From positions 11,821,783 to 11,885,782 of the forward strand of contig OY482846.1 of NCBI GenBank assembly GCA_960531495.1: a stretch of DNA of 64,000 bases, read 5' to 3'. The translations under genes were made by a program, and so were the position numbers. Source of the stretch: Zeus faber. Taxonomy: Eukaryota; Chordata; Actinopteri; Zeiformes; Zeidae. The notes under the pieces were generated by a model. That model worked only from the letters and a program-made list of their open reading frames with translations. It ran no database searches and was not told the DNA's origin. This document shows, piece after piece, positions 1 through 11,532 of this stretch (the first letter of the stretch is position 1; the number at the start of each line of letters is the position of its first letter).

Positions 1-165
1 CACTCACAGACACACCTTGCGTTTAAATTGGGTTGCGTCCGTTCAATTGTCTTCCATTTTTCTTCAGCCATGTTGAATGCAGCACCTGAGGGAAAGGAAA
101 AAGATTGAAGTTCTATGTCTGGAGGCTCCGCCCCTTAGAGGCTACGCTCCTAATGGTATACATCC

Positions 166-1128
166 AATGACGCCCTCATTGTGGACGACCAGAACATCTT
201 CTCCCGGCCCCCATCTCTGTTCAGGTCCGTCACCTTCTCTCCCAGTGGCAAATTGACCGATGAGGACCAAGCCTCTATCGCGCTGGCCCACTCTGCCTAC
301 AAGTAGCTGCTGGTCCGATCCCTCCGAGCAGACCTCCACAGCCTCCTCACCTCCTCTGCGGGGCGCCTGGGTATTCTCATGCCTCCACCGCCATTGGCCA
401 CAGATGTGGATCTGATGTTGGGTGGAGGGTATGTGTGTGCCCTCTCTTGACAGCTACTACCGGAGTTCCTGGGTTGCCCCTGACGAGGCCCGCACTCCAG
501 TCTCATCCTACAACCCCTTCACATGAGTTGTAGTGGGATTCGAGGCTCAGCAAAGGGGCAGACCACACCTCAAGGAGATGCTGGCCCATTACTTTGTCCC
601 AACCTCAATGCGATCTTGGGCTTCCAAGAAACCACTGTAGCCATCGGCAAAGGACAGATTCACTGTCCTGCTGGCTGACACGACATACAGTATGTCCTGG
701 CAACCCAGTATCCGGTGGCGACATCGAACGTGGAGATGCTGGCGGCCACCTTCAAGGCAGAGGAAGTGTCTAAGACCTCCGCTGCCATTCTCCACGTCTC
801 CCAGGCCCAGGCCACGTGTCACGGCATTGTTGATAGTTACCCAGAGACATCTCTGGCTGACACTGACCGCCATGCGCTAGTCCGACAAATCGACGCGGAT
901 CAACACGCCCATCCCGGAGACAAGGCAGGACAGGAGACAGAGTGGAGCAGAGCATGTTTGGCAGGTGCTTGGCAGGTGGAGGAAGAGCATGGCTGCCCGC
1001 CCCCGCCCCACAGCAGCCGCCGGAACGTCCACCGTCCGGCCTGGTCCTGCAGCAGTGAGGCAGTGTCGCGCCGCAGAGTCCTGCACAACACCGCCGCTGC
1101 CTGCAGCATCGACATCCTGACGACCTGA
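166..1128 (+). pseudogene. Degenerate coding-like relic, unknown family
   Basis: I do not recognise this block. It is GC-richer than its surroundings and reads as protein-like sequence. One frame from 166 gives 46 codons before an in-frame TAG (304-306) and stays protein-like until a TGA near 450. A second stretch with an ATG at 715 is open to 1128. No single frame spans the block, so it is broken. No zinc finger, DDE, YxDD or membrane motif was seen. It abruptly gives way to AT-rich DNA after about 1130. It may be part of a transposable element or an old captured or viral gene, but that is a guess. Confidence 0.3.
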
Positions 1129-1129
1129 T

Positions 1130-3430
1130 TTAATGTACTACAGAATCAAAACAGCTGCTAATTGTGTTATAATTAAATACTGAGAACATGTTGATTACTG
1201 TCCCAAACAAATAAATACATAAATAAAGTGTGATTGACACTCGTTGGAAAAAAAAATCCAAACAAATGCACATGAGACGAACTGCAGACATGGACGTGAC
1301 AGGATTAATTATTGAGGTGGAAAAACGAAAAGAGCTATAAGGATCCAAGTTCTGAGTTTTACAGATGACAAAGAGCTTGAGAAGCCACTGCTGCAGTGGT
1401 TGGAGGAGAAAGTCAGTGTTCTAACACTACTTTTATATATATTTTACCGCAGTGATTTAAATATAAGCTGCGGCTACAGTAAATGCACGTGGCTGTTTTT
1501 TAATTTTGTGGTCATTAGGGGAGTTGCTCTTATTGCTTTTAATGACGACATTAACTGTTCTACTGTTCTTGGACATTAACTGTCCAATAACATATCTTTA
1601 TATATAGGGTAGTATTTAAAAAAAAAAATTAAGTTTGGACGACAATACGTGTGAAATATTGTTTTTTTGGGAAAGAACTGGGAAACATTTTGCTTCATTG
1701 GTTTCATCTCCCAGTAATGGTACAGGGTTGTTCCCTTCTGCAGGTGCTACAGACAACATGTCATCAAAGTGCTGCTCTAATACTTGTACTGTACAATATC
1801 AACTGGTTTTGAACATGTTCCATAAACATTCCATGTTGCTGTTTATCAGTTAATGTTTCATCAATAATTTCATCTTCTGAACTTAAATCTGCATTTTCAA
1901 TATTATCAATGCACATATATTTATTATTGTTGTTTGTGGTTTTTGGAGCTTATTCAATTTTGGAAAGACGATAATTCCAGTCATTGTTTAATCCTACATC
2001 CTTATACCACTATCCTTATATTCTTAAATACGCCAATCTGACTTTCGGCTATTTTTCGGCATCAGGAAAAATAACAAAATCAAACTTTGTAATCACTTTC
2101 TATAACATTAATAATAAATACATTTTATTTTATAAACATAATAATAAATGTTAGTTTTTATTCGTACTTCATTGTATTTTTCTTGTTAACAATGTACAAT
2201 TGGAAAATTCAGTTAAATAGATTACTTGTCTATATTGTAATGGAGACAACATTTATGGAATTCTAACATTAATTCGCCATTAGAATTATTATGGAAGAAC
2301 TTGTCAATACTTAACACTTTCTGTCTTTTCATTTAAATCTGCTTAGTTTAGGTGTAGGAAGCTGTTTATACATGACGTTTCTTTAAAGTATCTGTTTCTT
2401 TTTTACTTTAAACCAAACCTTGTCATTGTTATAACTTACCTTGTGTTTAAGTACACGTGCAGTCTCAGTGACAATAGGTGACGTTGGATCTTGTGTGCGT
2501 TAATTATGATGTATTTACGCAGGTTTGCGTATTTACGGAGATTTACGATAGTAGTCAAACTTACGTAATTTTAGTGGTGACTTTTTTCGTGAATTACATT
2601 TGAATTACTTTTTCGATACGTTTTGTGTCCATGAAATTCGAAAAATGTTGTGGTATTTCTGTGAGTAAGTACCATTGCACAGCTTTCTATTTTTCCAATG
2701 GCTCCGTGGATCTTGAAGCGCCACTCACTTGTACATTCGAGTGGACTCGACTCGATGTGGTCACAAGTTTTTGTGGGCGACTTTGATTCATATTTTTCAT
2801 TTATCCGGCAAAATAATGGGGACCACAGAGATAAAACAGAAATCCAACAGATCTACTGACATCTACCGTGTAAGAAGGTACATAAATATACACGTAAACG
2901 AATAGTTTTTAATGTCGAACCACTACACCTGGACACACTGGACATGGTCTGAATGTACATTCTGAATCAAAACCTGCACATTTATTGTAAATAGTATGAT
3001 CACATCATAAAGCGTCTTACTGTAAATCTCATCTCTTTAATTTTGTTCCCAAATAGTGGCATGTCAGGAGAGCAGGACCCGCTGAATATTTGGGGGCAAA
3101 GTTGTTCTGTTTTTCACTAATATCTGCTACGTATGTGCATACATTTGGATTAAATTGAAACCACGAGATGCTTGTGACATAACAGTAACATTAAACAACA
3201 CCTAAAACTGTGTCCATAGCTCCAGCAGTCGTTCTGTTCCGGACACTTTTAGCCCAAAAAATGTAGAGGATAATAATAACAATATTAGGGGATGGACCCC
3301 TAATGATAATAATATTACTACTAATAATAATAATCCTGTGGTGTGGGGATGGTGTGGTGAGCAGCCACACCTGACCTGAATCTAGCGAAAATGGGATCAG
3401 AGTGGCTGCATACCTGTTGCTTGTTGGTTG
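1130..3430. other. AT-rich stretch without recognisable gene
   Basis: About 2.3 kb of AT-rich DNA with only short chance open frames. It includes an A-run at 1619-1628 and a short run of TAA/ATA-type triplets near 3270-3330. No coding, RNA gene or transposon signature was recognised. Confidence 0.5.
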
Positions 3431-3434
3431 GTCA

Positions 3435-3600
3435 AACGAGCAACAGGTTAAAACCCCCATCCCCGCACACACTCAGGAGAGGAGCCGTGTCATGACATGT
3501 TCTCTCTGCTCCTGGGCTGATTCCAGCGAGCACACTCTCTACAAAAAACTGGTGTTTACAACCCGCGTTGTCTATGTCTCTGTGCCGGAGGGGCCCTGAA
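3435..3600 (+). repeat. Dispersed repeat, copy 1 (pair with 27.3 kb)
   Basis: This segment recurs at about 27285-27440 in nbas intron 3. Shared blocks include TGTCATGACATGTTCT, CTGCTCCTGG, and an AAACTGGTGTTTACAACC-like string (AAACTGGTGTTAACAACC in the other copy). The AATAAAC-like motif in the second copy, just before the GGTGTT string, resembles the R/U5 part of an LTR. The family is not assigned. Confidence 0.55.
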
Positions 3601-3807
3601 AACGCCACTTGGATGGCATGTTGTGGTGAAACTGCCACAAATCCATATGATATTTCATGTGTTGGTTATAATTATTACAATTGTAAACAATGTAGCCTGT
3701 TATGTAATTGTATTAATATTGTTTATATTACACTTTTACTCAAAACATTGCACATCATCCCACCTAGATGATGCACAAACAACCATTTTTTTTTTTGTCA
3801 TTCACAG

Positions 3808-4021
3808 AATGTGCTTGCTGCGCGTCTGGTGTGTTCGGATCTGCTCAAATCTGTGCACTTGCATGTCTGGTGTGTACGGGGCATCACCCGCCGCCACCCC
3901 TTCATGCTCGTGGGCCAAAGCAGCGTGGTCCTGGTCAATGCCACCCCTGAGGGTCCCCAGGAGGAGACGCACGTGAAGGTGCGCTGGGGGAAGTGCTGCT
4001 TATGTCGACTGTCGCACATAC
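3808..4021 (+). other. Exon-like open segment, unknown
   Basis: An open stretch of about 70 codons starts right after a T-rich tract ending TTCACAG (an acceptor-like site) and runs up to ACG|GTGAGT (a strong donor-like site). The translation is balanced and not low-complexity, with a Cys-x-x-Cys near its end. No partner exons were found on either side and I do not recognise the family. It could be an exon of a decayed gene or transposon, or chance. Confidence 0.2.
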
Positions 4022-4254
4022 GGTGAGTGTTCCCCCCACTTTGGACAAGAGGAAGAGTGTTTTTGTTAAAAAAATAACAATAAATCACTCATGATCGTTT
4101 CCTATCTAGTCGTGAAAGAGTATTCTTCCACTGACGTTTAGGGCTTTCCCCACTCTCCTTCTCTCCACCCGCCTACCCGTGACGCTGTGAACCATGAGAC
4201 TATCGTTACAGCCGTAACTGCTGTCTCGTGGTGCCCTGGACGTCATCCCAGGAA

Positions 4255-5700
4255 CAGTGTCTCGCTCCTGTTATTTCCTGGTTCCGAAAAAGACAGGGGG
4301 GAATGATCTATCGCTGTTCAACAAAGCGATAATGGAAAGGCCCTTTCCATGCTGAAGTTCGGACAGGTGCTGGAACGTCTTCACCAGGGTGAGGCTGGTT
4401 CCCTTCTATGAATTTGAAAGACACATATTTCCACATCTCCATAAGATAAGAGTGCTGTGAACGTGATGATTGCTGCTGCGGAATCAGCACGTTCTGATCT
4501 GCACAGACAACAAAGTGAAAGCAGCCTATATTAACCGCCGGGGGGTGCACTGAACATAGCCAGACGGCTGCTGTGCTGGGGGCACACCCACTTCTCTCCA
4601 TCAGAGGAGTGTATATTCCTGGCGTATTGAACAGAGAGGGTGACATTATGTCGAGAGGGGGTTCTCGACGGTGGGGTTGGAGCAAACATCCTGAACTGGT
4701 AACTCAGATTTAGAACAGGTTCAGCAAAGCGGAGGTGGATCTGTTTGCCGCACACGGAAATGTGCGGTGCGCTCTCTGGTTCTCCCTGAGCCCATGGGGC
4801 AATCCTCAGCTGGGGGTGGACCCATTTGCGTAATGGCCGTAGCCCAGGATGCCCCTTTACGCTTTCCCCCCTGTCCTATTGATCCCTCGGTTCTTGGATC
4901 GAGTGCAGGAAGGAACGGCTGTCGGCGGTTCTGATAGCCCCAGAGTGCCCTGGTGCGTCACGGTTTCCATGCCTGTAGCGATTGTTACCACGGCAACTCC
5001 CATGGCGTGGGGACGCTCTCTCCCAAGCGAAGGGAGCATTCAGGAATAACCTGGTAATAGGCCAGTGCTTGTGGGTCTGGCCTCTGAGCGGGAACGTTTA
5101 GACATGCTGGGCCTCTCGCAGGATGTCCTTTGCACTATCCAGGGTGCGAGAGCCGCATCTACCAGAGCATCTTCCACTGCCAAATGGGCAGCTGTTCAGT
5201 GCTAATGTGAGGAAAAGGACCTGGACCCCACTGCATCACATGCTTTCAATCCTTCAACCGTTTATGATCGGAATTTGGCTTCCAGCCGGTTAAGTTGTAT
5301 GCAGCCGCTATTTTGTCCTATCAGGAGGGTTTCAGTGACAGAACAGTGTTTAGTCACCCTCTGTTGAAATGCTTCTTAAAGGGTGTACCAAGTCACGCTC
5401 CTTAAAACCTCAGTGGGACTTAGTGCTGGTTTAACACTGGTTGGTTAAAGTCCCCTTTGACCAGATTCCGCTTCAGTTGCTGTCAGCCAAAACGGCTCTG
5501 CTGTTGGCTCTGACATCTGCAAGGAGAGTTAGTGATTTATCTGCTCTGTCTGGCCCCTTCATGCCTCAGGATCCGTGGAGGTGGCAGCTTGGCTATTTTA
5601 TGCCATAACCCAGCGTTTACGCCTAAAAGCACCACTATCGCCTTCAAATCGAGAATGATAACTTTGGAAGGATTCTTTCCTCCCTGTGAGGGACAGAGAC
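4255..5700 (+). mobile_element. DIRS1-like retrotransposon, decayed
   Basis: This is a relic of a DIRS1-type (tyrosine-recombinase) retrotransposon in plus orientation with many stops and frameshifts. Reading through the breaks, the order is: a VPKKD motif at the start of the reverse transcriptase (near 4280); a large RT deletion; an RNase H-like segment with LICTDN and AAYINRRGG near 4495-4545; a tail with VDLFA-like residues near 4735; and a tyrosine-recombinase stretch around 5400-5560 with KTALLLALTSARRVSDLSALS-like residues. The RT catalytic core is missing. DIRS elements integrate with a tyrosine recombinase and lack normal LTRs. Termini were not found. This copy cannot be functional. 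Confidence 0.8.
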
Positions 5701-6005
5701 ATCAGACACAGGAGTCGCAGGTAGATTGAGGCAAAATCAGGATGTATTGACCAAATAAAGGAGACTAAATGAAACTTAGAAGAGTTGCAAAACAAGTGCA
5801 GGGGGAAACTTACCAAAATTAACTGAAGTATGATAAAACAAAAAATTTGGTCGAAATAACTTAAACAGGAGTTAACATGAAGACAACTAGACACACCAAC
5901 AGACCTAACCAAATGAAACAGGAGGGAACATAATAGCGACATGACCAAACCAAAAAGACACAAGAGGGGTGAAAGAAATATCAGAAACAAAAAAGATTAA
6001 CTCTA
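5700..6005. other. Unassigned segment between DIRS and Gypsy relics
   Basis: A-rich DNA with no gene. Its start resembles untranslated or flank sequence of other fish retroelements: a purine-rich tract followed by AGGCAAAATCAGGATGTATTGA, comparable in layout to AGGCAAAAGATGTTTATTAG near 13480. Too little is shared to name a family. Confidence 0.3.
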
Positions 6006-6006
6006 A

Positions 6007-6091
<85 letters not shown>
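6006..6091. repeat. (AT)n microsatellite
   Basis: Alternating AT for about 85 bp with two short ATAAAT interruptions. It lies between retroelement relics. Confidence 0.95.
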
Positions 6092-6095
<4 letters not shown>

Positions 6096-6320
6096 GGGAC
6101 TAAATAACATAATTGTACATGCAAAATAAATACAAAAATGCTTTTCTATAAAAAAGAGATTATTATTATTTTTCTGCCCCCGCTTCAATGTGTGTGTGGG
6201 CAGGCAGGATACGTGGTCGGAGTGAGGCAGAGTCGGTAGCGGGGAATCACTCCGGAGAATGCTGGAGAGTCTGGTGCACGCATTGAAGACAATCTGGCAA
6301 TGGATGACTGTTGAGAGAGG

Positions 6321-6438
6321 CATATGTAGTGGTTAGATTGCAGATTTGGAACAGCTGTGTGCGCAGGTCAATAAAGTTGAGCTAATGGGACAGGTAAGGA
6401 GAGGGAGGGGAAGGTAGAAGAAGGCGGAGATCATGACA
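6321..6438 (-). repeat. LTR (3' LTR, start portion)
   Basis: Left copy of the 118-bp direct repeat; on the minus strand it begins TGTCATGATC. It differs from 8828-8945 at about 11 positions, so the insertion is not recent. It lies next to the integrase/chromodomain end, making it the 3' LTR. Confidence 0.8.
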
Positions 6439-6544
6439 GAACAAGGGACGGCTCCTGACGTCCCAAACAAACAAAAGAGGAAAAAAATAATAATAATAAC
6501 ACCAAAAGTCCATGCAGGGTGGGAGGAGGGGGTCCAGAGGAGGG

Positions 6545-8827
6545 CTAGTACTCGTCGGAGACCCCGTCCATCTCCACGTCCTCCGCTAAATGGGCCACGT
6601 GATCCTCATCGGAGTAGTCGGAGACACCGTTCATCTCCTCGTCCTCCGCTAAATGGGCCACGTCCTCATCGGAGGAGGGACCCCCAGGGTCGACATCCTC
6701 CGCCTCTGAAACATCGCTGGAGGACGCAGACAAGAGAGGTGGTGGGGTCTGCGGTCGGGAAGGTTGACCCGGTCTGGAGGGCTGGTCAGGATGGCACTGA
6801 TGGAACTTCCTGATGAGGGTGTGGTCCAGAATGTGCCTCGCAGGGACCCAAGACCCTCCGGGCCGTAACCCTCCCAATCCACCAGGTACTGCAGGCCTCT
6901 CCCACGCCGGCGGGAACGTAGGAGACGGCAGACAGAAAAGGCAGGACCCCCGTCAATGAAGCGCGGAGGAGGCGGGGGAGGGGCCAAGGGGACCAGAGCA
7001 CTCTCCCGGACTGCCTTGACCTTGGACACGTGGAAGGTGGGATGGACGTGCATGGATCTGGGGAGCTTGAGCCGCACTGCCACCGGGTTGACGACCTTCT
7101 TGATCTTGAACGGACCGATGAACCAAGGAGCCAGCTTCTTAGAGTCCACCTTCAAGGGGAGGTCCCGGGTGGAGAGCCAGACCTTCTGGCCCGGCTGGTA
7201 CTCCGGGGCCTGGGAGCGGCGACGGCTGGCGGCGGAGGCGCTGCGGCCAGCGGCTCGGAAGAGGGCGGCCCGGGCCCGGGTCCAGGTCCTGCGACAGCGG
7301 CGAATGAAGGCCTGGACGGACGGGCAGGAATCCTCCCTCTCAAGGGCCGGAAACAGAGGCGGTTGGAAGCCGTAGGCGCACTGGAAGGGGGAGAGGTCTG
7401 TGGCCGACTGGTCAGGGTGTTATGCATATTCCACCCACAAAAGCTGCTCAGACCAGGACGACGGGTGTTGAGATGTCATGCAGCGAAGGGCCGTCTCCAT
7501 CTCCTGGTTCTTCCGCTCCGTTTGGCCGTTGGACTGGGGGTGGTACCCTGAGGACAGGCTGACGGTGGCCCCCAGGAGCGAACAGAACTCCCTCCAGAAG
7601 ACCGAGGCGAACTGGGGACCCCGGTCGGATACAACATCTACCGGGATGCCATGGAGGTGGAAGACGTGATACAACAGTAGCTTGGCAGTGCCCTTGGCCG
7701 ACGGGAGCTTCGGTAGAGGCACGAAGTGAGCCATCTTGCTGAACCTATCCACCACGGTGAGGATGGTAGTGTTACCACTAGACGGTGGCAGACTGGTGAC
7801 GAAGTCCATGGAGATGTGAGACCAGGGGCGATGAGGAACCAGCAGTGGGTGTAGAAGACCGGCGGGAGCAAGAAGTGAGTCCACCCGAGGGTTTGTGCTG
7901 ATTACAGGTGGGGCAGGCGTTGACGAACCCTCGGACGTCCTCACCCAGGGAGGGCCACCAGAAGCGACGCTGGACGACCTCCTTCGTCCGCTGGATCCCC
8001 GGGGGGCAGGTGAGTCGGGAGTTGTGGGCCCACTGGAGAACCTCGGACCGGAGGTCAGGCAGGACGAACAGACGGTCGGGTGGACATGCGCTGGGTCCGG
8101 GTTGGTCCTGGGCGGCGGCTCTTACTTTCTCCTCCACCTCCCAAGTGAGTGTGGCGACTAGACGGGAGGATGGTAGAATGGTGTCGAGGTCAGCAGCGCC
8201 TTCCTCCTCCTCCTGGAACTGCCGGGACAGGGCGTTGGGTTTGACATTGCGCGACCCCGGCCGATAGGAGAGGGAGAAATTGAATCGGGTTAGGAAGAGC
8301 GCCCAACGAGCCTGACGTTGTCGGTACACGAAGACGAACTTGTTGAGCATGTCCCTGAGCACGTTATTGACCAGGGCCTGGAAGACGACGGGGGCGTTGG
8401 TGAGGCCAAAGGGCATCACCAGATATTCGTAGTGACCGGAGGGAGTGTTGAACGCCGTCTTGCATTCGTCCCCCTCTCGAACCCGGACCAGATGGTAGGC
8501 GTTGCGTAGGTCGAGCTTGGTGAACACCGTGGCCCCCTCCAGGAGTTCGAAGGCTGATGAGATGAGGGGCAGGGGATAGCGGTTCTTGACCGTAATGTCG
8601 TTGAGACCACGATAGTCAATACAGGGGCGAAGCGACTTATCCTTCTTCTCTACAAAGAAGAAGCCAGCCCCCGCCGGGGATGAGGAGGGACGGATGATGC
8701 CCGGCGCAAGAGCATCGTTAATATAGGTGTCCATGGCCTCTCTCTCCGGGGCGGACAGGGAGTACAGGCGGCCTCTGGGTGGGGTGGAGCCGGGCTGGAG
8801 GTCGAAGGCAATATCGTATGGCCTCTG
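6545..8827 (-). pseudogene. Gypsy pol relic (RT, RNase H end, integrase, chromodomain)
   Basis: The longest open piece (8830-7778, about 350 codons) starts in RT with an RPYD/PPRG motif, then [20 protein letters not shown] and MPFGLTNAP. At about 8325 it reads FVFVY and jumps straight to the RNase H tail ([20 protein letters not shown]). The catalytic YxDD and most of RNase H are thus deleted, but in frame. It continues through an integrase HHCC-type finger (CPTCNQHK). A frame change leads to the integrase core at 7944-7420, with residues fitting the D,D-35-E fold ([24 protein letters not shown]). Then comes a 7155-6649 piece with VHPTFHVS, followed in another frame by a chromodomain ([11 protein letters not shown]). 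Non-functional. Confidence 0.85.
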
Positions 8828-8945
8828 CATATATAGCAGTTAGATTGCAGATCTGAAACAGCTGTGTGCGCAGGTGAATAGAGTTGGGCTAATGGGACAG
8901 GCAAGGAGAGGGAGGGGAAGGTAGAAGAAGGTGGAAATCATGACA
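8828..8945 (-). repeat. LTR fragment (5' LTR) fused to pol
   Basis: Right copy of the 118-bp direct repeat, starting TGTCATGATT on the minus strand. Its downstream side runs into RT codons with no gag between, so this is a truncated 5' LTR at a deletion junction. Confidence 0.75.
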
Positions 8946-9224
8946 GTTAACAGTTTTTCCAAGAATGATGCAGCTTGTATCGTTCAAACTTTTACCTAGA
9001 AAGCACTGTAAAAAGACAAACGTGTTTTCCAGCCAACCGGATCAAAAAAGAAAAACATGTGACGGCTCATTTTCCGCATGTATCATCACACCCAAACTAC
9101 GGCAAGATCGATAGTACAAACAAACATCGCGTTTAGAGTTACTCGGTTATTCGCGTTTATCAGCCACAGTCCAGCAGAGCGCACAGCACCCTCTGTCAGA
9201 TGTCTTCCCTGGTGAGCGGCCTTT
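8946..9224. other. Spacer between Gypsy and BEL/Pao relics
   Basis: About 280 bp with no coding signal recognised. It may be genomic flank or the eroded 3' end of the BEL/Pao element. Confidence 0.4.
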
Positions 9225-9557
9225 TCATGGTAATGCCTGCTTTTTGGGGACAATGATGGGGTGTTTTTCTTCCCAGGGTAAGTCAGCCAAAGGAATGCGT
9301 CCTCCTACTCTTAGCAGGCCGTCTGTGTCCACAATTGGATTCAGTTTCCTCAGAGGACTTGACTTTGGGACAACTTCACCTCTAGAAAGGCATTTCATCT
9401 CCTCGGCAAATGCATCATGTTGAGCATTTCTGGTGATTAATAGTTTTGCTTGTGTCATCTCATTCGTATTTTTGATTGAGCCCTTTGTGCAGGACATGGC
9501 CATGTATATGAGCTTGGAAATGAAGGCTTGGACCTGTGGGCGTATGTCTATGTTCAC
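9225..9557 (-). pseudogene. BEL/Pao integrase N-terminal fragment
   Basis: A 110-codon piece with LNPIVDTDGLLRVGGRI and KHPIIVPKK, the conserved sequence ahead of the HHCC integrase domain in BEL/Pao. The integrase core is absent; sequence homology ends near 9225. Confidence 0.7.
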
Positions 9558-9805
9558 TTCAGGGTCAATTAGCTTAAATACCTCTGGCTGTGAGGTGTCT
9601 TTGGCTAGGAAAGCTGGACCTTTGAACCAGTGATGTCTTTCAACATGGCTGCTGGTACATGAGCGAGTTCCGTGGTCTGCAGGGTTGTGTTCTGTGCTGA
9701 CAAAGCGCCATGTTCAGGGCTTGTGGACTTCCTGATGCGAGTGACTCTGTTGGCTACATATACATAAAATCTTCTACTATTGTTGTTGATGTAGCCCAAT
9801 ACGAT

Positions 9806-11481
9806 TCATCTGTCTGTGTAGAATGTGACCTTGTGGATGTCTGTGTCGAGTTCTGCTGTAATCAAGTCTGCCATTTCAACAGCCAAGACAGCACCACAAA
9901 GTTCGAGCCGTGGAACAGTATGTGGGGGATGAGGAGCCAGCTTTGACTTGCCCATGACGAATCCAATGTGAATATGTCCGTTTTCATCTGTTGCTTTAAG
10001 AGAGGCCACTGCTGATATGGCCATAGTGGAAGCATCAGATTTTGTTTTGTTTTGTGGACCACAAGGAAACGGGCGCATAGGGTCTTTCAATCTGAAGCTG
10101 CTCAAGCTCACAGAGTGAGTTGGTCCACATTTTCCATTGTTCCTCTTTTAACGCTGGCAGGGGAGCAGTCCATTCAGCAAGGCCTTTCCTTGAATTGTGA
10201 CAGGTGCCACATAGCCCAGAGGGTCATAAAGCCCATTGACAGTAGACAGGATTCCCCTTCTAGTGAATGGCTTCTTCTCTTTGGATACACGGAAAGTGAA
10301 TGTGTCTGACTGCAAGTTCCAAGTGAGTCCCAAACTGCGCTGCAGTGGCAAGGGGTCAACAGTTAGCTCTAGATCCACTAAGTATTTGGCCCGCTCCTCA
10401 GGAGAAAAGGCATCCATCACAGTACGGTTGTTGGGGCTATTTTGTGTAGCTTAATGCTTGACTCCGCTAACATTTATTTTGTGCTTTTCAGGATGGCAAT
10501 GGCCTTTTCGTCAGTGGGGAATGATGAAAGCCCATCATCAACATAGAAGTTCCTCATGACGAACTGTCTAGCTTCTCTGCCGTGTTCCTTTTCTCTGTGC
10601 AGGGCTGCTTTTCTCAGGCCGTAGATGGCTATCGCAGGGGAAGGAGAGTTGCCAAAAACATGCACTTTCATGCGATACTCAGTGATGTGTTTGTTGCGTT
10701 ATCTTCAAACCACAAAAATCTCAGAAAATCGCGATGCTCTTCCTGGACAATGAAGGAGTAGAACATCTGCTGCACATCTGCAGTTACTGCTACAGGCTCT
10801 CTGCGGAAGCGCATTAGGACCCCCAGCAAGGTACTGTTCATGTCAGGCCCACTGATAAGAACATCATTGAGGGAGGTGCCTCGTGCTTCGCACTGGAATC
10901 AAACACTACCCGTATCTGGTCCTTTTTCTGTGGGTGATAAACACTGAATATTGGTAGGTACCAACATTCTTGTTGAGGCCTCAGCACTGGGGCAGGTTCC
11001 GCTTGGTCTGCATCGAACATTGCTTGCATGAAGTCGAAGAAGTGTTCTTTCATGGCATGTTTCTTCTCCAGCATGCGGCGGAGGGAGGGAGGCAGTTAAC
11101 AGCATGTTGTCTGTTGTTGGGCAGACGCGGCCTGTTTGGCCTGAATGGCAGCGGTGCTACCCAGCAGTTTGCTTCGTTCATGTGGACTTCCTTATCCATA
11201 AGGTCAAGGAACAGCTCATCTTCGATGGAAAGGCCAAATTGGTCGTCGCGCTGTGTTCTTTGAAACACGTCTCTGCCCAGGCTGTCTGTTTCATCGGCTG
11301 CATGAGACACACATGGAGAGATGTGGCGTGGCACAGGGCTGTCAATCTTCTCTCTGACTGTTGAGCTGCTGGTGCATGGGCTGAGGGGGGATTGGCGCCT
11401 ACTCATCAGCACACTGGTTCTGAAGACGCTGGCAGTGGTGGGTTTGTGTGCTCTTCCAAGACACACATCTCCAATTATCAC
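9806..11481 (-). pseudogene. BEL/Pao RT and RNase H relic
   Basis: Broken into several frames. Pieces in order: linker (11481-11050); RT fingers with RVVFDSSAKH (11074-10838); a DVQQMFYSF motif A region near 10770 in another frame; motif C FYVDDGLSS (10671-10474); a connection segment with GLYDPLGYVAPVTIQGK (10420-10148); and RNase H with FVMGKSKLAP and PRLELCGAVLA (10111-9806). The YVDD catalytic motif is intact, but the frame is not. Confidence 0.75.
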
Positions 11482-11532
11482 CCATCCAAGGTCGAGTCGT
11501 TGGGAAAATGGTGCGTTGTGTGGGCCATTACA

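Larger units (their letters stand above)
6321..8945 (-). mobile_element. Ty3/Gypsy chromovirus-like LTR retrotransposon, internally deleted
   Basis: A minus-strand element bounded by two 118-bp direct repeats (6321-6438 and 8828-8945), about 91% identical by hand count. Each starts TGTCATGA on the element's strand, a common Gypsy LTR start. Inside, in element order, are reverse transcriptase, the end of RNase H, an integrase zinc finger and core, and a chromodomain-like C-terminus. Gag and protease are absent: the right LTR piece joins directly to the start of RT at 8827/8828. The left LTR probably continues below 6321, so its true end is unknown. Frameshifts and deletions make it non-autonomous. 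Confidence 0.85.

Noticed and set aside
6433-7551. Plus-strand frames of 126-173 codons
   Set aside because: These are antisense shadows of the Gypsy integrase and chromodomain region.
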